A stretch of DNA of 64,000 nt from an uncultured Lachnospiraceae bacterium. Lineage in GTDB: Bacteria > Bacillota > Clostridia > Lachnospirales > Lachnospiraceae. Each line of letters begins with the position of its first letter. Within the stretch, counting starts at the first letter, position 1. Below are positions 52,116-62,500 of this stretch, piece by piece. The notes under the pieces were generated by a model. It saw only the letters and a program-made list of their open reading frames with translations, ran no database searches and had not been told where the DNA came from. The position numbers and the translations under genes were made by a program. The stretch is taken from contig CAJULG010000006.1 in the NCBI GenBank assembly GCA_910587045.1, positions 1 to 64,000 of the forward strand, read 5' to 3'.

Positions 52116-52691
52116 TCACGGATGTATTGTCCTTATCCGGCTTTCGCCATCTTCCTCCCGGATGGATTCCGGTTCATAATCCCGCAGTTCAGCCAGGTAC
52201 CCCTGTTCCCGAAGCGCAGTCTCAATGCATGACAGGGTTTCTTTATCCTTTGCCCGTATTGTATGATAGTGAAAGCCTGCAGTTGCATTCTTTAGCGGAC
52301 TGGATTTTCCTGCCTGCAACGCATCGCAGAATTCCCGGACTGCCCTTCTGGAATCAATGCCCAGCTTTGCCCGAACCTCTCCATAGACTTTATGATAGAT
52401 GAACACATCCTCTACTTCTCCACCCAAATCTACGATCAGATTCAATTCCTGCTCTGTCTTATCATCCTCATGATATACCTTAAATACCTTACTGACCCCC
52501 GGCTGCTGCTGCAGTATATAACCCTTCGGCGTAGAAAGGATCGAAATCCCACTGCTCCGCAGGGCACTGATATCCTGTACCACGATCTGCCGGCTGACGC
52601 CGAACTCTCTGGCAAGCCGGCTGCCTGATATGGGCTGTTCTGATTTTCGGAGCCGGGTCAGCATCTTTTTTTGTCTTATTTCAACTGCCAT
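52116..52691 (-). CDS. niaR: NiaR-type transcriptional repressor (HTH_11 + 3H)
   Basis: 191 residues from the ATG at 52691, with GGAGGGG 5-6 bases ahead. An N-terminal helix-turn-helix (SGSRLAREFGVSRQIVVQDI) precedes the 3H domain with its three conserved histidine regions (VFIYHKVYGEV, FHYHTIRAK). In Firmicutes this family represses niacin uptake and NAD genes in response to nicotinate, bound with a metal at the histidines. It heads a two-gene unit with the EIIC-like protein. Confidence 0.9.
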   Translation of the reverse strand: MAVEIRQKKMLTRLRKSEQPISGSRLAREFGVSRQIVVQDISALRSSGISILSTPKGYILQQQPGVSKVFKVYHEDDKTEQELNLIVDLGGEVEDVFIYHKVYGEVRAKLGIDSRRAVREFCDALQAGKSSPLKNATAGFHYHTIRAKDKETLSCIETALREQGYLAELRDYEPESIREEDGESRIRTIHP

Positions 52692-52743
52692 TCTTTCCCC
52701 TCCATTCTGCACCTGTTTTTATTTTCCTGTACAACCCTGTGAC

Positions 52744-52798
52744 AGTATAACACCTTGTTACATGCATGTCAACACAAGTGTAAAGCCAGGTGTAAAGC
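52744..52798 (-). promoter_or_regulatory. niaR promoter with candidate autoregulatory sites
   Basis: On the minus strand TTGACA (52772-52767), 17 bases, TATACT (52749-52744). The inverted repeat TAACA-CCT-TGTTA (52748-52760) covers the -10/spacer, and GTGTAAAGC occurs twice 12 bases apart (52778-52786, 52790-52798) just upstream. This layout fits repression by NiaR, but the exact operator is not established here. Confidence 0.6.
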
Positions 52799-52850
52799 AC
52801 AGTATTATTTCTGACACAGTTAAACTATCGCGGATGAAGAAGCATACAAA

Positions 52851-52897
52851 AAAGACGGTATCAAAAAGTATAAATCATTATACTCAGTACCGTCTTT
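52851..52897 (-). terminator. Intrinsic terminator of exodeoxyribonuclease III
   Basis: AAAGACGGTA (52851-52860) pairs with TACCGTCTTT (52888-52897). On the minus strand the 3' arm runs into TTTTTTG. A nested AGTATAA/TTATACT stem extends the hairpin. Confidence 0.8.
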
Positions 52898-52919
52898 CTT
52901 TTATCTGTACCTACCAGGA

Positions 52920-53675
52920 TCAAATGGAAATGATCAACTCAACCGGACAATGATCAGAACCCGGTATCTCTGTATGGATCGCTGCATCGACTAATGTATC
53001 CTGCAGGGCTTCTGATACACAGAAATAATCAATCCGCCAGCCTGCATTCTTTGCCCTTGCACTGAACCGATATGACCACCAGGAATAAATATCCGTCTGA
53101 TCCGGATAAAAATAACGGAAGGTATCGATAAATCCACTTTCGATCAGCGTTGAGAAACAACCCCGTTCCTCGTCTGTGAAGCCTGCATTCTTCCGGTTGG
53201 TTTTCGGGTTCTTCAAGTCGATTTCCTTATGAGCCACGTTCAGATCTCCACAGAAGATCACCGGCTTCTTTTCCTCCAGCTTCTTCAGATATGCCAGAAA
53301 ATCAGCCTCCCATTTCATCCGGTATGGCAGGCGTGCCAGCTCGTTCTGTGAATTCGGCACATATACCGTGATCATATAATACTCCGGATACTCTAACGTA
53401 ATCACCCGTCCTTCCTTATCATGCTCTTCTATTCCGATACCATAAGTAACCTGTATCGGTTCCAGCCTTGTGAATATGGCGGTGCCGGAATAGCCTTTCT
53501 TTTCCGCATAATTCCAGTATTGATAATATCCGTCTAATTGTAAATCAATCTGGCCTTCCTGCAGCTTGGTCTCCTGAACACAGAAAATATCTGCATCCAG
53601 TTCGTGAAAGCTGTCCATAAAGTTCTTTTGTACGCAGGCCCGTAAGCCATTTACATTCCATGAAATCAACTTCAT
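52920..53675 (-). CDS. xth: Exodeoxyribonuclease III (AP endonuclease)
   Basis: 251 residues, single EEP domain. Catalytic blocks: MKLISWNVNGLRA (N-terminal N), CVQETKLQ (metal-binding E), FCGDLNVAHKEIDL (D, N) and GSDHCPVELII (D-H at the C-terminus). It cuts at abasic sites and has 3'-5' exonuclease activity. It has its own terminator. Confidence 0.95.
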   Translation of the reverse strand: MKLISWNVNGLRACVQKNFMDSFHELDADIFCVQETKLQEGQIDLQLDGYYQYWNYAEKKGYSGTAIFTRLEPIQVTYGIGIEEHDKEGRVITLEYPEYYMITVYVPNSQNELARLPYRMKWEADFLAYLKKLEEKKPVIFCGDLNVAHKEIDLKNPKTNRKNAGFTDEERGCFSTLIESGFIDTFRYFYPDQTDIYSWWSYRFSARAKNAGWRIDYFCVSEALQDTLVDAAIHTEIPGSDHCPVELIISI

Positions 53676-53866
53676 ATTATACCGTATCCCTTCTTCATAC
53701 TTTGCTTACCATTTACCATCCGCCTGCTCATTTATTCTTACATATGGTTCTTTGCAAACGATAACGGCCATTGTCCTAATCTGCATTATACAGAGATTTC
53801 ATCCCGTGTCAATATGGCTTATCGGATACGGTATCTTCGCCTGACGTTATCCGGCTCCTCACCTTC

Positions 53867-54415
53867 TTATGAAAACTTCATCTCTACGTCCTTGCGTTTC
53901 TCCTCCTCTGCCTCAAACAGATCCCGCCTTTTTGCACCGATCATGCCAGCCACAATAGAAGACGGAAACATGACCAGCTTGGTATTATAAGCGGTCGCAT
54001 TCGCATTATATAGTCTTCTGGCAGCCTGCAGATGCTCTTCTACATCAGTGATGCTGTTCTGTAACACCATATAGTTGTTGCTGGACTTCAACTCCGGATA
54101 GGCTTCGGCAGTCAGGCGGAACTGATTGGCCACTTCATTCATCTTACCGGCCATCTCTGACTTCTCACTGACACTCATACCGGAACGAAGATGTATTGTC
54201 TCAAATAATACTTTGCTTTCGTGAGAAGCATATTCCTTTACCACCGCCAACTGCTTGGTCAGCACATCATATCGCTTGGTCAACGCCACATCAATTCCGG
54301 AATCTGCTTCATCCACCTTAAGCCCTGCTGCCCGGATTCCATTCATCGTGGCAATATACCAGATCACAATAACCACTACAACAACTCCGATTACAATCCA
54401 AACCCCATATTCCAT
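53867..54415 (-). CDS. lemA: LemA family protein
   Basis: 182 residues. A short N-terminal membrane helix (about 4-22), then a four-helix bundle. Family residues: ALTKRYDVLTKQLAVVKEYA near 50-70, YPELKSSNNYMVLQ near 115, and AVMFPSSIVAGMIG-type turn (KLVMFPSSIVAGMIG) near the C-terminus. Probably anchored with the bundle in the cytoplasm or outside; topology varies in the family. It is the last gene of the DUF3137 operon; LemA-DUF3137 pairs are known elsewhere, but their job is not. Confidence 0.9.
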   Translation of the reverse strand: MEYGVWIVIGVVVVVIVIWYIATMNGIRAAGLKVDEADSGIDVALTKRYDVLTKQLAVVKEYASHESKVLFETIHLRSGMSVSEKSEMAGKMNEVANQFRLTAEAYPELKSSNNYMVLQNSITDVEEHLQAARRLYNANATAYNTKLVMFPSSIVAGMIGAKRRDLFEAEEEKRKDVEMKFS

Positions 54416-54469
54416 ATTTTTTCCTCCTTATATTCCCTTACTAATGGTTTTTCAGTTTTATTTTATATT

Positions 54470-56023
54470 CTATTCCAGCTTTAACCGGAAACCGGACATA
54501 CTCTTTGGCTCCGGAGCCGGCCCTTCAGCAGAAACCTTCTCCCACGGATCTCTGAATGCTTCTTCTTGTTCTGCTTCTGTCTCTGGCTCCTCCAGCTTTA
54601 AGACATCAATAACATCCAATACTTCCTTCAGCTCATTATAGCTTTTACCGATCTCATATTCAATATCCAGCCTTCGTCCCATATCCGGTTCAAAAATTCC
54701 GCCCACCAGATTCCGGAGCATAAATAACTTCTGATCTGCGAAACGAAAAATGGCATCTCCCCATAATTTCAGATCCATTAAGTATTCCATGAACTGTGGC
54801 GTCAGCAGATAAAACACCGTATGCGGATCTGTTGCATAGACGTCAAACTTCTCGTTAAACTGAAGATTCTCCATGCTGACCTTTTCCATACCCGCTTTCT
54901 CTACAATGGAATTATTTCTCGTTACAATGACAACCTCACCAGAAAGCTGCTTATTAAAGTCATATACCGCAATCCTGCCCTGCAGTCCGTTCTCCAGCGC
55001 CATTAACTCGGTATCCCTCAAACTGGCTTCCCTTTTAACATCTGCCTGACGGTAGCGGATACCATGGTATACTCCTTCAATATAGTCCTCGGATTCAACA
55101 TTTCTCAGGTCAGTCCGGATCAACTGAAAGCTCACTATTTCACTGACAGAAAATCCCTGTGACGGCCTGTATTGATATTCCTCAAACAGATGCTGCAGAA
55201 TCGGCTCCGCAATATGCATCTTATACTCCCGGTCAAACACACTCCGTTCTGTCTCCAAGCGGTTCTTAAGCTTTGGCAGACGGGCGGCGTCAATGGCTTG
55301 GATAATATAAAGCGGAATCGCAATAATTCCTCTGATTCCAAGTGCTTCCCTCTTCCTGATCCCCTGAATTGCCCTTTGCAGCTTATCAATTCGTTTCCGC
55401 ATCGGTTCCAATTCTGAGAATAACCGTTCCCGGCTGATCCGGAAATCAAGCCCCTGATAGGTCTCCCGATTCAACTGTATATCCTGACGTACAGATTCCT
55501 CGTACGCCTTTTTCTGTCCCGAGAGCGCACGCTTCTTATTAACGCTGATAACCTTAAAGAACACCGCCAGGCTCTCGAAGATCACAGCTGCCCAGATGAC
55601 TCCTCTGGCCTGTCTCATCATATCACGGATAGACTGCCATTCCGATAAATCATTGGGATCCTCTGGATTATAATATCTTGTTTCCTGCATACCGGGCAGC
55701 ATACCGTAAGACACTTTCTCGATCGTTCCATTATACCGTACTCCATCTACAATATATTGATAGGAATTATCATATCGCTGTCTGGTTCGCTCCTTTCCAT
55801 CCTCATAATAGGTTTCCGTATATTCCTTTGAAGCCGTATAGGTAATGGTAACCGGCAGATATTCCTCACCCGGTTCAAATTGAAACCTTGCGCTAATATA
55901 TAAAAATAACACTCCAAATAAGAGTACAACTGCAACGCCCTGACAGCCCCCAAAACCGAAATCCAGCCATGTTGCCCGTTTCCCATTCACCCTGATCGTT
56001 GTTCTGCATCTGTCATTTGTCAT
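54470..56023 (-). CDS. DUF3137 protein with N-terminal DUF3592-like domain
   Basis: 517 residues. Two membrane helices (about 25-45 and 140-160) enclose an extracytoplasmic beta domain (about 46-135; ITYTASKEYTETYYEDGKER), like DUF3592. A charged helical section (about 170-290) precedes the DUF3137 domain (about 290-480; EDYIEGVYHGIRYRQADVK, FNEKFDVYATDPHTVFYLLT). The same C-terminal domain occurs in the two genes upstream. The function is unknown. Confidence 0.75.
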   Translation of the reverse strand: MTNDRCRTTIRVNGKRATWLDFGFGGCQGVAVVLLFGVLFLYISARFQFEPGEEYLPVTITYTASKEYTETYYEDGKERTRQRYDNSYQYIVDGVRYNGTIEKVSYGMLPGMQETRYYNPEDPNDLSEWQSIRDMMRQARGVIWAAVIFESLAVFFKVISVNKKRALSGQKKAYEESVRQDIQLNRETYQGLDFRISRERLFSELEPMRKRIDKLQRAIQGIRKREALGIRGIIAIPLYIIQAIDAARLPKLKNRLETERSVFDREYKMHIAEPILQHLFEEYQYRPSQGFSVSEIVSFQLIRTDLRNVESEDYIEGVYHGIRYRQADVKREASLRDTELMALENGLQGRIAVYDFNKQLSGEVVIVTRNNSIVEKAGMEKVSMENLQFNEKFDVYATDPHTVFYLLTPQFMEYLMDLKLWGDAIFRFADQKLFMLRNLVGGIFEPDMGRRLDIEYEIGKSYNELKEVLDVIDVLKLEEPETEAEQEEAFRDPWEKVSAEGPAPEPKSMSGFRLKLE

Positions 56024-56053
56024 AATTTGATCCTTCCCTCCAACACCTTTTTC

Positions 56054-57196
56054 TTATTTTTTTCCCAGCAAGGATAGCAAAAACATGACAAACGGAACAA
56101 AGCCTATCACAAATACCACCAATATTACCATTTTCAGCTTTTCACCTGCAGCGCTCCCCCCTCCAGAGGCCTTTTTCATTTCCCTTTCTATATCATCCGC
56201 CTCCTTCATCCATTCTGAATGATTTAATTTCTGTTCATCACTCTGTGTTCTTCCCGCCCGCTCTGATAATCCTCCTCCCAAAAGGTCAATAATCCTTCCG
56301 ATCTCTGCTAACTCCGCTCTACTCTTTCGCACTTCCTTCTGTATGTCAAGCTTCCCATCCGGAGGCTCAAAAATCCCTCCATGCCCGGATTGCAGAAAAT
56401 ATAACTTTTCCCCATCAAAGGTTATATATATCTTATCATCCCTGTCATATAACTGCTTGATATATTCCATAAACTGCGGTGTCAGCAGATAAAAAGCACT
56501 ATGCCGATCCCTTGCATAGACATTAAATTTCTGATTAAACTCCATATCCTCTGTTTCAACCATACTATCTGCAAGACTTTTATCAAACAGAGCCATTGTC
56601 TGACTCTCTTTCACAATTTTTACTACTCCATCAATTTCCCTTTTTAATTCTATCTCCAATAATCTTCCGTCTGCATCCACTACCATGTGAGGATGCTTGC
56701 CGCCACTCATATGTGTGATCTGGATATCCGCCCTTCGAAAGTTACATCCCTGATAACTCCCCGTAATCAAATCTTCTGAAGCATAGGTATTATTATAAGT
56801 AATATGCATCAAGCCGCTTGCCTGAAATTCCTCTCTTGTATAACCTGCATCCGGATCAAACCGGGCATTGTCAAAGCAGGAAGCCAACACCGGTCTGGAA
56901 ACCAGGCGCTTATATGTAGTCGTATATTCCTTTCTTGCCTTGCTGCAGCGGCGATTCCATTCTCTTGTTAATCCGACTAATAGAATCACTGCAAGCAGAG
57001 CAAGCGGAAAAAAGCGATATATTTCCCACATATGATTATAAAAGAGCATTCCCCCAAAGATAAATGCCATCGGACCAAAGCATAGAAGAATATTGGTAAT
57101 CTGATTCAAAAACCGATAATGTTTCCACCTTTTTTGCAATGGTTCCAATGTCCTTGAAATTTCCGCATCGTTTAATTTTGTCCCATTATCCAGCAT
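56054..57196 (-). CDS. DUF3137 protein B
   Basis: 380 residues. Two membrane helices near the N-terminus (about 35-75) follow a cytoplasmic start, with a final membrane helix at the C-terminus (LVVFVIGFVPFVMFLLSLL). The DUF3137 core has SEDLITGSYQGCNFRRADIQ and FNQKFNVYARDRHSAFYLLT. It is closely related to the protein encoded at 57213 and probably arose by duplication. Confidence 0.8.
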   Translation of the reverse strand: MLDNGTKLNDAEISRTLEPLQKRWKHYRFLNQITNILLCFGPMAFIFGGMLFYNHMWEIYRFFPLALLAVILLVGLTREWNRRCSKARKEYTTTYKRLVSRPVLASCFDNARFDPDAGYTREEFQASGLMHITYNNTYASEDLITGSYQGCNFRRADIQITHMSGGKHPHMVVDADGRLLEIELKREIDGVVKIVKESQTMALFDKSLADSMVETEDMEFNQKFNVYARDRHSAFYLLTPQFMEYIKQLYDRDDKIYITFDGEKLYFLQSGHGGIFEPPDGKLDIQKEVRKSRAELAEIGRIIDLLGGGLSERAGRTQSDEQKLNHSEWMKEADDIEREMKKASGGGSAAGEKLKMVILVVFVIGFVPFVMFLLSLLGKK

Positions 57197-57212
57197 AATC
57201 TTCTATATCCTT

Positions 57213-58178
57213 TCATGAATCCTTCAACATCTCCTCCTGCCGGGCCACAACATCCAACTGCATATCCTCAATGATCTCCCGAATTTCTTCCAGTTCGCTC
57301 TTACACTTTCTTACCTCATCCCATATATCAAACTCCCGATAAGGAGGTTCAAAAATACCGCCATGACCGGATATTAAAAAATATAGCTTTTCCCCGTTAA
57401 AGGTTATATAAATCGCATCATCCCTGTCATACATCTGCTTAAAATATTCAATGACCGGGGGAGTGAGAAAATAGAATGCACTATGCTTATCCCTGGCATA
57501 GACATTAAACTTCTGGTTGAAATCCATATCTTCTGTTTCCACCAGAACATCCTCGCTAAACAGTCTGATCGCTTTCGGTTCCTTCACAATCCTTATTGAT
57601 TCGCGAATCTCTTTATGAAATGCAACTTCTAACAGCCTTCCATCCGCATCGACTACTGTCGTTTTATGCTTTCCGCCGGACTCATGTGTAATCCTGATAT
57701 CTGCCCGTCGAAATGCGACTCCCTTATAGGTTCCTGTAATCAGATCTTCAGAAGTATATGTATGACCGGCATGGATCGGCAACAGACCGCTTGCCCGAAA
57801 TTCCTCCCTTGGATACCCTGCGTCAGGTTCAAACTGAGCATTGTCAAAGCAGGAATCCAGTACCGGTCGGGAAATCAACTGCTTATAAGTATCCGCATAT
57901 TTCCTCTTTGCCTTGTCGCAAAGCTTCCCACATGCAAATCTAAAACCAATAAGAACAAAGTCTATAGCCATAAAACCCATAAAATACAATCTAGTATCTC
58001 CGCTGACAATTTCATACTTAAAAAGAAGAAATGGTCCAACAAAACAGGCAATAACCCCCAGAGTGACCAGGCCATTAATCACCTTTCTTATAATTTTGTA
58101 TACTGCATATCGTCTCCGAAGTGGTGACAGTGTTTTTAATATTTCTTCTCCGTTTAGTTCAATTCTCTTATCTGCCAT
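57213..58178 (-). CDS. DUF3137 protein A
   Basis: 321 residues. Two membrane helices (about 33-80), then the DUF3137 core with SEDLITGTYKGVAFRRADIR, FNQKFNVYARDKHSAFYFLT and YFLISGHGGIFEPP. It shares the order and many exact stretches with protein B, but lacks the extra C-terminal helix. It follows the XRE gene by 12 bases. Confidence 0.8.
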   Translation of the reverse strand: MADKRIELNGEEILKTLSPLRRRYAVYKIIRKVINGLVTLGVIACFVGPFLLFKYEIVSGDTRLYFMGFMAIDFVLIGFRFACGKLCDKAKRKYADTYKQLISRPVLDSCFDNAQFEPDAGYPREEFRASGLLPIHAGHTYTSEDLITGTYKGVAFRRADIRITHESGGKHKTTVVDADGRLLEVAFHKEIRESIRIVKEPKAIRLFSEDVLVETEDMDFNQKFNVYARDKHSAFYFLTPPVIEYFKQMYDRDDAIYITFNGEKLYFLISGHGGIFEPPYREFDIWDEVRKCKSELEEIREIIEDMQLDVVARQEEMLKDS

Positions 58179-58190
58179 ACTATCTCCTCA

Positions 58191-58685
58191 TTACGAGTCC
58201 TCCCATCCGTCCAGATACTTTTTCGCCCAGATTTCCAACGACTGTGCCGCTTCTGATATTTCGGAAAGTGTACTTAGAATCTGACGGAATTCCTCCCGCT
58301 CGGAATCATCAATCTGACCGTCGTCAGAAATATCGATCAGAGAATCCTTCAATTCAGAAATATCATTTAATGCTCCCAATGTATTTAGTATGAGCCGGTC
58401 TAAATTTCGAACCTGCACCTTTCTCGTCGTGACACTGCCAAGCGGACAGATCATGGAACAGTATTGATTACACAGCTCCGGCTTATCATATGCCTGTGCA
58501 AGGATCTTGACCTCTTCCTGATAAGGGATCACCTCTGCCAGTTCGATCCTTGCCAGTCGTGTCCGGTCAATCCCGATCAGATCCGATGCCTTTTCTCTGC
58601 TGCTGAATTCCGGTATTTTCTTCATCGCCTCTACTCTTGCCTGATAGAATATATTATCTGAAGCTTTGGTTGCCTTTCTCCCCAT
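58191..58685 (-). CDS. XRE-family regulator
   Basis: 164 residues from the ATG at 58685, which has a perfect AAAGGAGG site. An XRE-type helix-turn-helix spans about 15-70 (EKASDLIGIDRTRLARIELA, then a typical helix 4 region). The middle has C-x3-C (CNQYCSMIC), which might bind a metal or be redox-active. The C-terminal part is helical with acidic segments. It begins the DUF3137-LemA operon and probably controls it. Confidence 0.85.
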   Translation of the reverse strand: MGRKATKASDNIFYQARVEAMKKIPEFSSREKASDLIGIDRTRLARIELAEVIPYQEEVKILAQAYDKPELCNQYCSMICPLGSVTTRKVQVRNLDRLILNTLGALNDISELKDSLIDISDDGQIDDSEREEFRQILSTLSEISEAAQSLEIWAKKYLDGWEDS

Positions 58686-58749
58686 GTGAAACCTCCTTTG
58701 TATTCTTCTAAATATTATTATATCAATATTCCATCTTTCTTTACATAAA

Positions 58750-58787
58750 AAATAAAGCACAATACTTAGTGCTATCGTGCTTTATTT
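58750..58787 (-). terminator. Intrinsic terminator of deoC
   Basis: AAATAAAGCAC (58750-58760) and GTGCTTTATTT (58777-58787), 16-base loop, then TTTTATG on the minus strand. It separates deoC from the XRE operon. Confidence 0.8.
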
Positions 58788-58802
58788 GATACATTAGCTT
58801 GC

Positions 58803-59480
58803 TTATATCTGCTTTGATATATATTCTTTTATAATCGCTACCGTAGCACTGGTTCCCAGTCGGTCTGCTCCAGCGTGGATCATTGCCTCTGCGGTTCTTA
58901 TATCCCGAATGCCGCCGGATGCCTTTACCCAGGCTTTTCCCGCCACTGTCTGCTTCATGAATGCTACATCAGCAGTTGTGGCTCCTCCGCTGCTGAACCC
59001 GGTAGAGGTCTTCACAAAATCTGCCCCGCCTTCAACTGCCAGTTCACAGGCCTTACGCTTCTCTTCGTCTGTCAACAGGCAGGTTTCAATGATCACCTTC
59101 AGGCAGACTTCCTTCCATGCCGGATTATGAATACATGCATCCTTCACCTCTTTGATATCATATAAGACCTCATCATAATCCCCGGCTTTTAATGCACCGA
59201 CATTGATCACCATATCAATCTCATCCGCACCATTTTCAATAGCGTCTACAGTTTCCAGCTTCTTGCTCAGGGTCGACATGGCTCCCAGTGGAAAACCAAT
59301 CACTGTACAAACCTTTACATCTGTATCCTTTAATTCCTCTGCCACGAATGGTGTATAATAGGAATTCACACATACTGAGGCAAAATCATACTCCCTTGCC
59401 TCGGCACAGACCCGTTTTACCTCTGCTGCCGTTGCGTCTGCTTTTAATAGAGTATGATCAAAATACTTGGAAAATTTCAT
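58803..59480 (-). CDS. deoC: Deoxyribose-phosphate aldolase
   Basis: 225 residues. The Schiff-base lysine is K157 in FVKTSTGFSSGGAT; the second lysine is in WVKASGGIRDIRTAE. DHTLLKADAT near the start and VCTVIGFPLGAMS are family motifs. It splits 2-deoxyribose-5-phosphate to glyceraldehyde-3-phosphate and acetaldehyde in nucleoside catabolism. It is monocistronic here. Confidence 0.96.
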   Translation of the reverse strand: MKFSKYFDHTLLKADATAAEVKRVCAEAREYDFASVCVNSYYTPFVAEELKDTDVKVCTVIGFPLGAMSTLSKKLETVDAIENGADEIDMVINVGALKAGDYDEVLYDIKEVKDACIHNPAWKEVCLKVIIETCLLTDEEKRKACELAVEGGADFVKTSTGFSSGGATTADVAFMKQTVAGKAWVKASGGIRDIRTAEAMIHAGADRLGTSATVAIIKEYISKQI

Positions 59481-59505
59481 TTCTGTTCCTCCCGCTTATG
59501 AAAAC

Positions 59506-59536
59506 ATCCCCATAGACCGGATCCGGCTATGGGGAT
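59506..59536 (-). terminator. Terminator after rpoC
   Basis: ATCCCCATAG (59506-59515) pairs with CTATGGGGAT (59527-59536); the loop itself contains the palindrome CCGGATCCGG. On the minus strand GTTTTC follows. It lies 25 bases beyond the rpoC stop. Confidence 0.8.
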
Positions 59537-59560
59537 ATTACCTGTTTCTTTATAAATCAA

Positions 59561-62500
59561 CTATTCCTCTGTTGATGCTTCATTATCTTCAAGTACGTCC
59601 GCTACCGGAACTGCATCCTCTTCCATGCCTTCTTCTGTGAAATCATTATCAGAATCAACAGCTTCATCCTCTTCCATATCACCGAAATCCAGTACATCAT
59701 CATCATGGATAATGAAATCCTCAGAATCCAGCTTTACAGAACGATACCGCTTCATACCTGTACCGGCAGGAATCAGTTTACCAAGCAATACATTCTCCTT
59801 CAGACCGATCAGATCATCCGTCTTGCCCTTTATTGCCGCCTCTGTCAGCACCTTCGTTGTCTCCTGGAAGGATGCTGCTGACAGGAAGGAATCCGTTGCC
59901 AGAGAAGCCTTGGTGATACCCAGAATCGACTGTGTTCCCAATGCCGGTTCCAGACCCTGTGCAAGTAATTCCTCATTCTTCTCCTCAAAATCCAATACAT
60001 CCACCAGCATTCCCGGCAGATATTCGGAATCTCCGCTTTCCTCAATCTTAACCTTCTTCAGCATCTGACGAACAATGATCTCAATATGCTTATCGTTAAT
60101 ATCAACACCCTGCAGCCGGTATACACGCTGTACCTCACGAAGCATGTAATCCTGAACAGCACGGACGCCCTTGATCTTAAGGATGTCATGCGGATTTACA
60201 GAACCCTCTGTCAACTCATCACCGGCCTCTAAGATCTGTCCATCCTGAACCTTGATACGGGAACCGTACGGGATCAGATATGCCTTGCTTTCGCCCGTTT
60301 CATTATTGGTAATAACAACCTCACGCTTGGTCTTAATATTATTGATCGTCACTTCACCGCCGAATTCTGCTATGATCGCAAGACCCTTTGGCTTCCGTGC
60401 CTCAAATAATTCTTCTACACGAGGAAGACCCTGTGTGATATCATCACCGGCGACACCACCGGTGTGGAAGGTACGCATGGTAAGCTGGGTACCCGGCTCA
60501 CCGATTGACTGTGCTGCAATGATACCGACTGCCTCGCCCACCTGTACAGACTGTCCGGTTGCCATGTTTGCACCATAACACTTTGCACATACGCCCAGGT
60601 GTGACTTACAGGTCAATGTAGTACGAATCTTTAACTTACCGGTTACTCCATTCTCAGCATCTACGATCGGATTACCATTCTCATCAACCCCCCGCTCTAC
60701 AACCGCAGCTGCACGTTTCGGATTGATCATATGATTATGCTTCACCAGCATGTTGCCATCTTTATCAAAAATGTCAACTGCCGTGTACCGTCCCGTAATA
60801 CGTTCCTTGAAGGTCTCGATGATTTCCTTTCCATCTGAGAATTCTTCTACTACCATACCCGGTATCTCCTCTACCGGTTTGCCGGCACAGCAGTCTACCT
60901 CCCGAATGATCAGATCCTGGGATACATCCACCAGACGTCTGGTCAGATAACCGGAATCGGCTGTACGCAAAGCGGTATCGGACAGACCCTTACGGGCACC
61001 ATGTGCAGAAATAAAGTACTCCAATACATTCAGACCTTCCCGGAAGTTTGCCTTGATCGGCAGCTCAATAGTACGACCGGTGGTATCTGCCATCAAACCA
61101 CGCATACCTGCCAGCTGCTTAATCTGCTGATTGGAACCACGGGCGCCGGAATCCGCCATCATATAAATATTATTATATTTATCCAGACCATCCAGCAGGG
61201 CCTTGGTCAACTCATCGTCGGCCTGCGACCAGGTCTTTACTACACGGGCATACCGCTCCTCTTCTGTCATTAAACCGCGTCGATACATTTTGTTAATCTT
61301 ATCAACCGTTGCCTGCGCGTCACCAAGAATCTGCTTCTTGGCTCCCGGAACGGTCATATCAGAAATGGATACCGTCATAGCACTTCTGGTAGAATACTTA
61401 TAACCCATACTCTTAATATCATCCAATACCTCTGCGGTCTTGGTTGCGCCATGGGTATTGATACATTTATCCAGAATCTGCTTCAACTGCTTCTTGCCGA
61501 CATGGAAATCAATTTCCGGCAATAATGCATCCTCTGCCTTTGTCCGGTCAATAAAGCCTAAATCCTGTGGAATGATCTCATTGAAGATCAGGCGTCCCAA
61601 TGTAGTATCCACGATCCTCGAAATCGGATTACCATCCGAATCCTTCCCCTTCATCCGAACCCGTATCCTGGCATGTAAGGTAATCTCTTTATTCTCATAA
61701 GCAAGAATTGCCTCATTCTCAGATTTAAAGAGTTTTCCTTCTCCCTTGTCACCATCCTTCATCATGGTAAGGTAATAGATACCCAGTACCATATCCTGAG
61801 ACGGAACCGCTACCGGAGCGCCATCGGACGGCTTTAACAGGTTGTTCGGTGACAGCAGCAGGAACCGACACTCCGCCTGTGCCTCTACAGATAATGGAAG
61901 ATGGACTGCCATCTGGTCACCGTCAAAATCGGCATTATATGCAGTACATACTAACGGATGCAGCTTAATTGCCTTACCCTCTACCAGAATCGGTTCAAAT
62001 GCCTGAATTCCTAATCTGTGAAGGGTAGGAGCACGGTTCAGCATGACCGGATGCTCTTTGATCACATCCTCTAAGACATCCCATACGACCGGATCCAGCT
62101 TTTCCACCATCTTCTTTGCATATTTAATATTGTGTGCCTGCTTGTTGGCAACTAATTCCTTCATAACAAATGGCTTAAATAATTCGATCGCCATTTCCTT
62201 CGGAAGCCCGCACTGATAAATCTTCAGCTCCGGCCCTACCACGATAACAGAACGTCCGGAATAATCCACACGCTTTCCTAACAGGTTCTGACGGAACCGT
62301 CCCTGCTTGCCCTTCAGCATATCTGACAGAGACTTTAATGCACGATTACCAGGACCGGTAACAGCACGCCCCCGTCTTCCGTTATCAATCAGAGAATCTA
62401 CCGCCTCCTGCAGCATTCTCTTTTCATTCCGGACAATAATATCCGGTGCACCAAGCTCTAACAGACGCTTCAGACGGTTGTTCCGGTTAATGATACGTCT

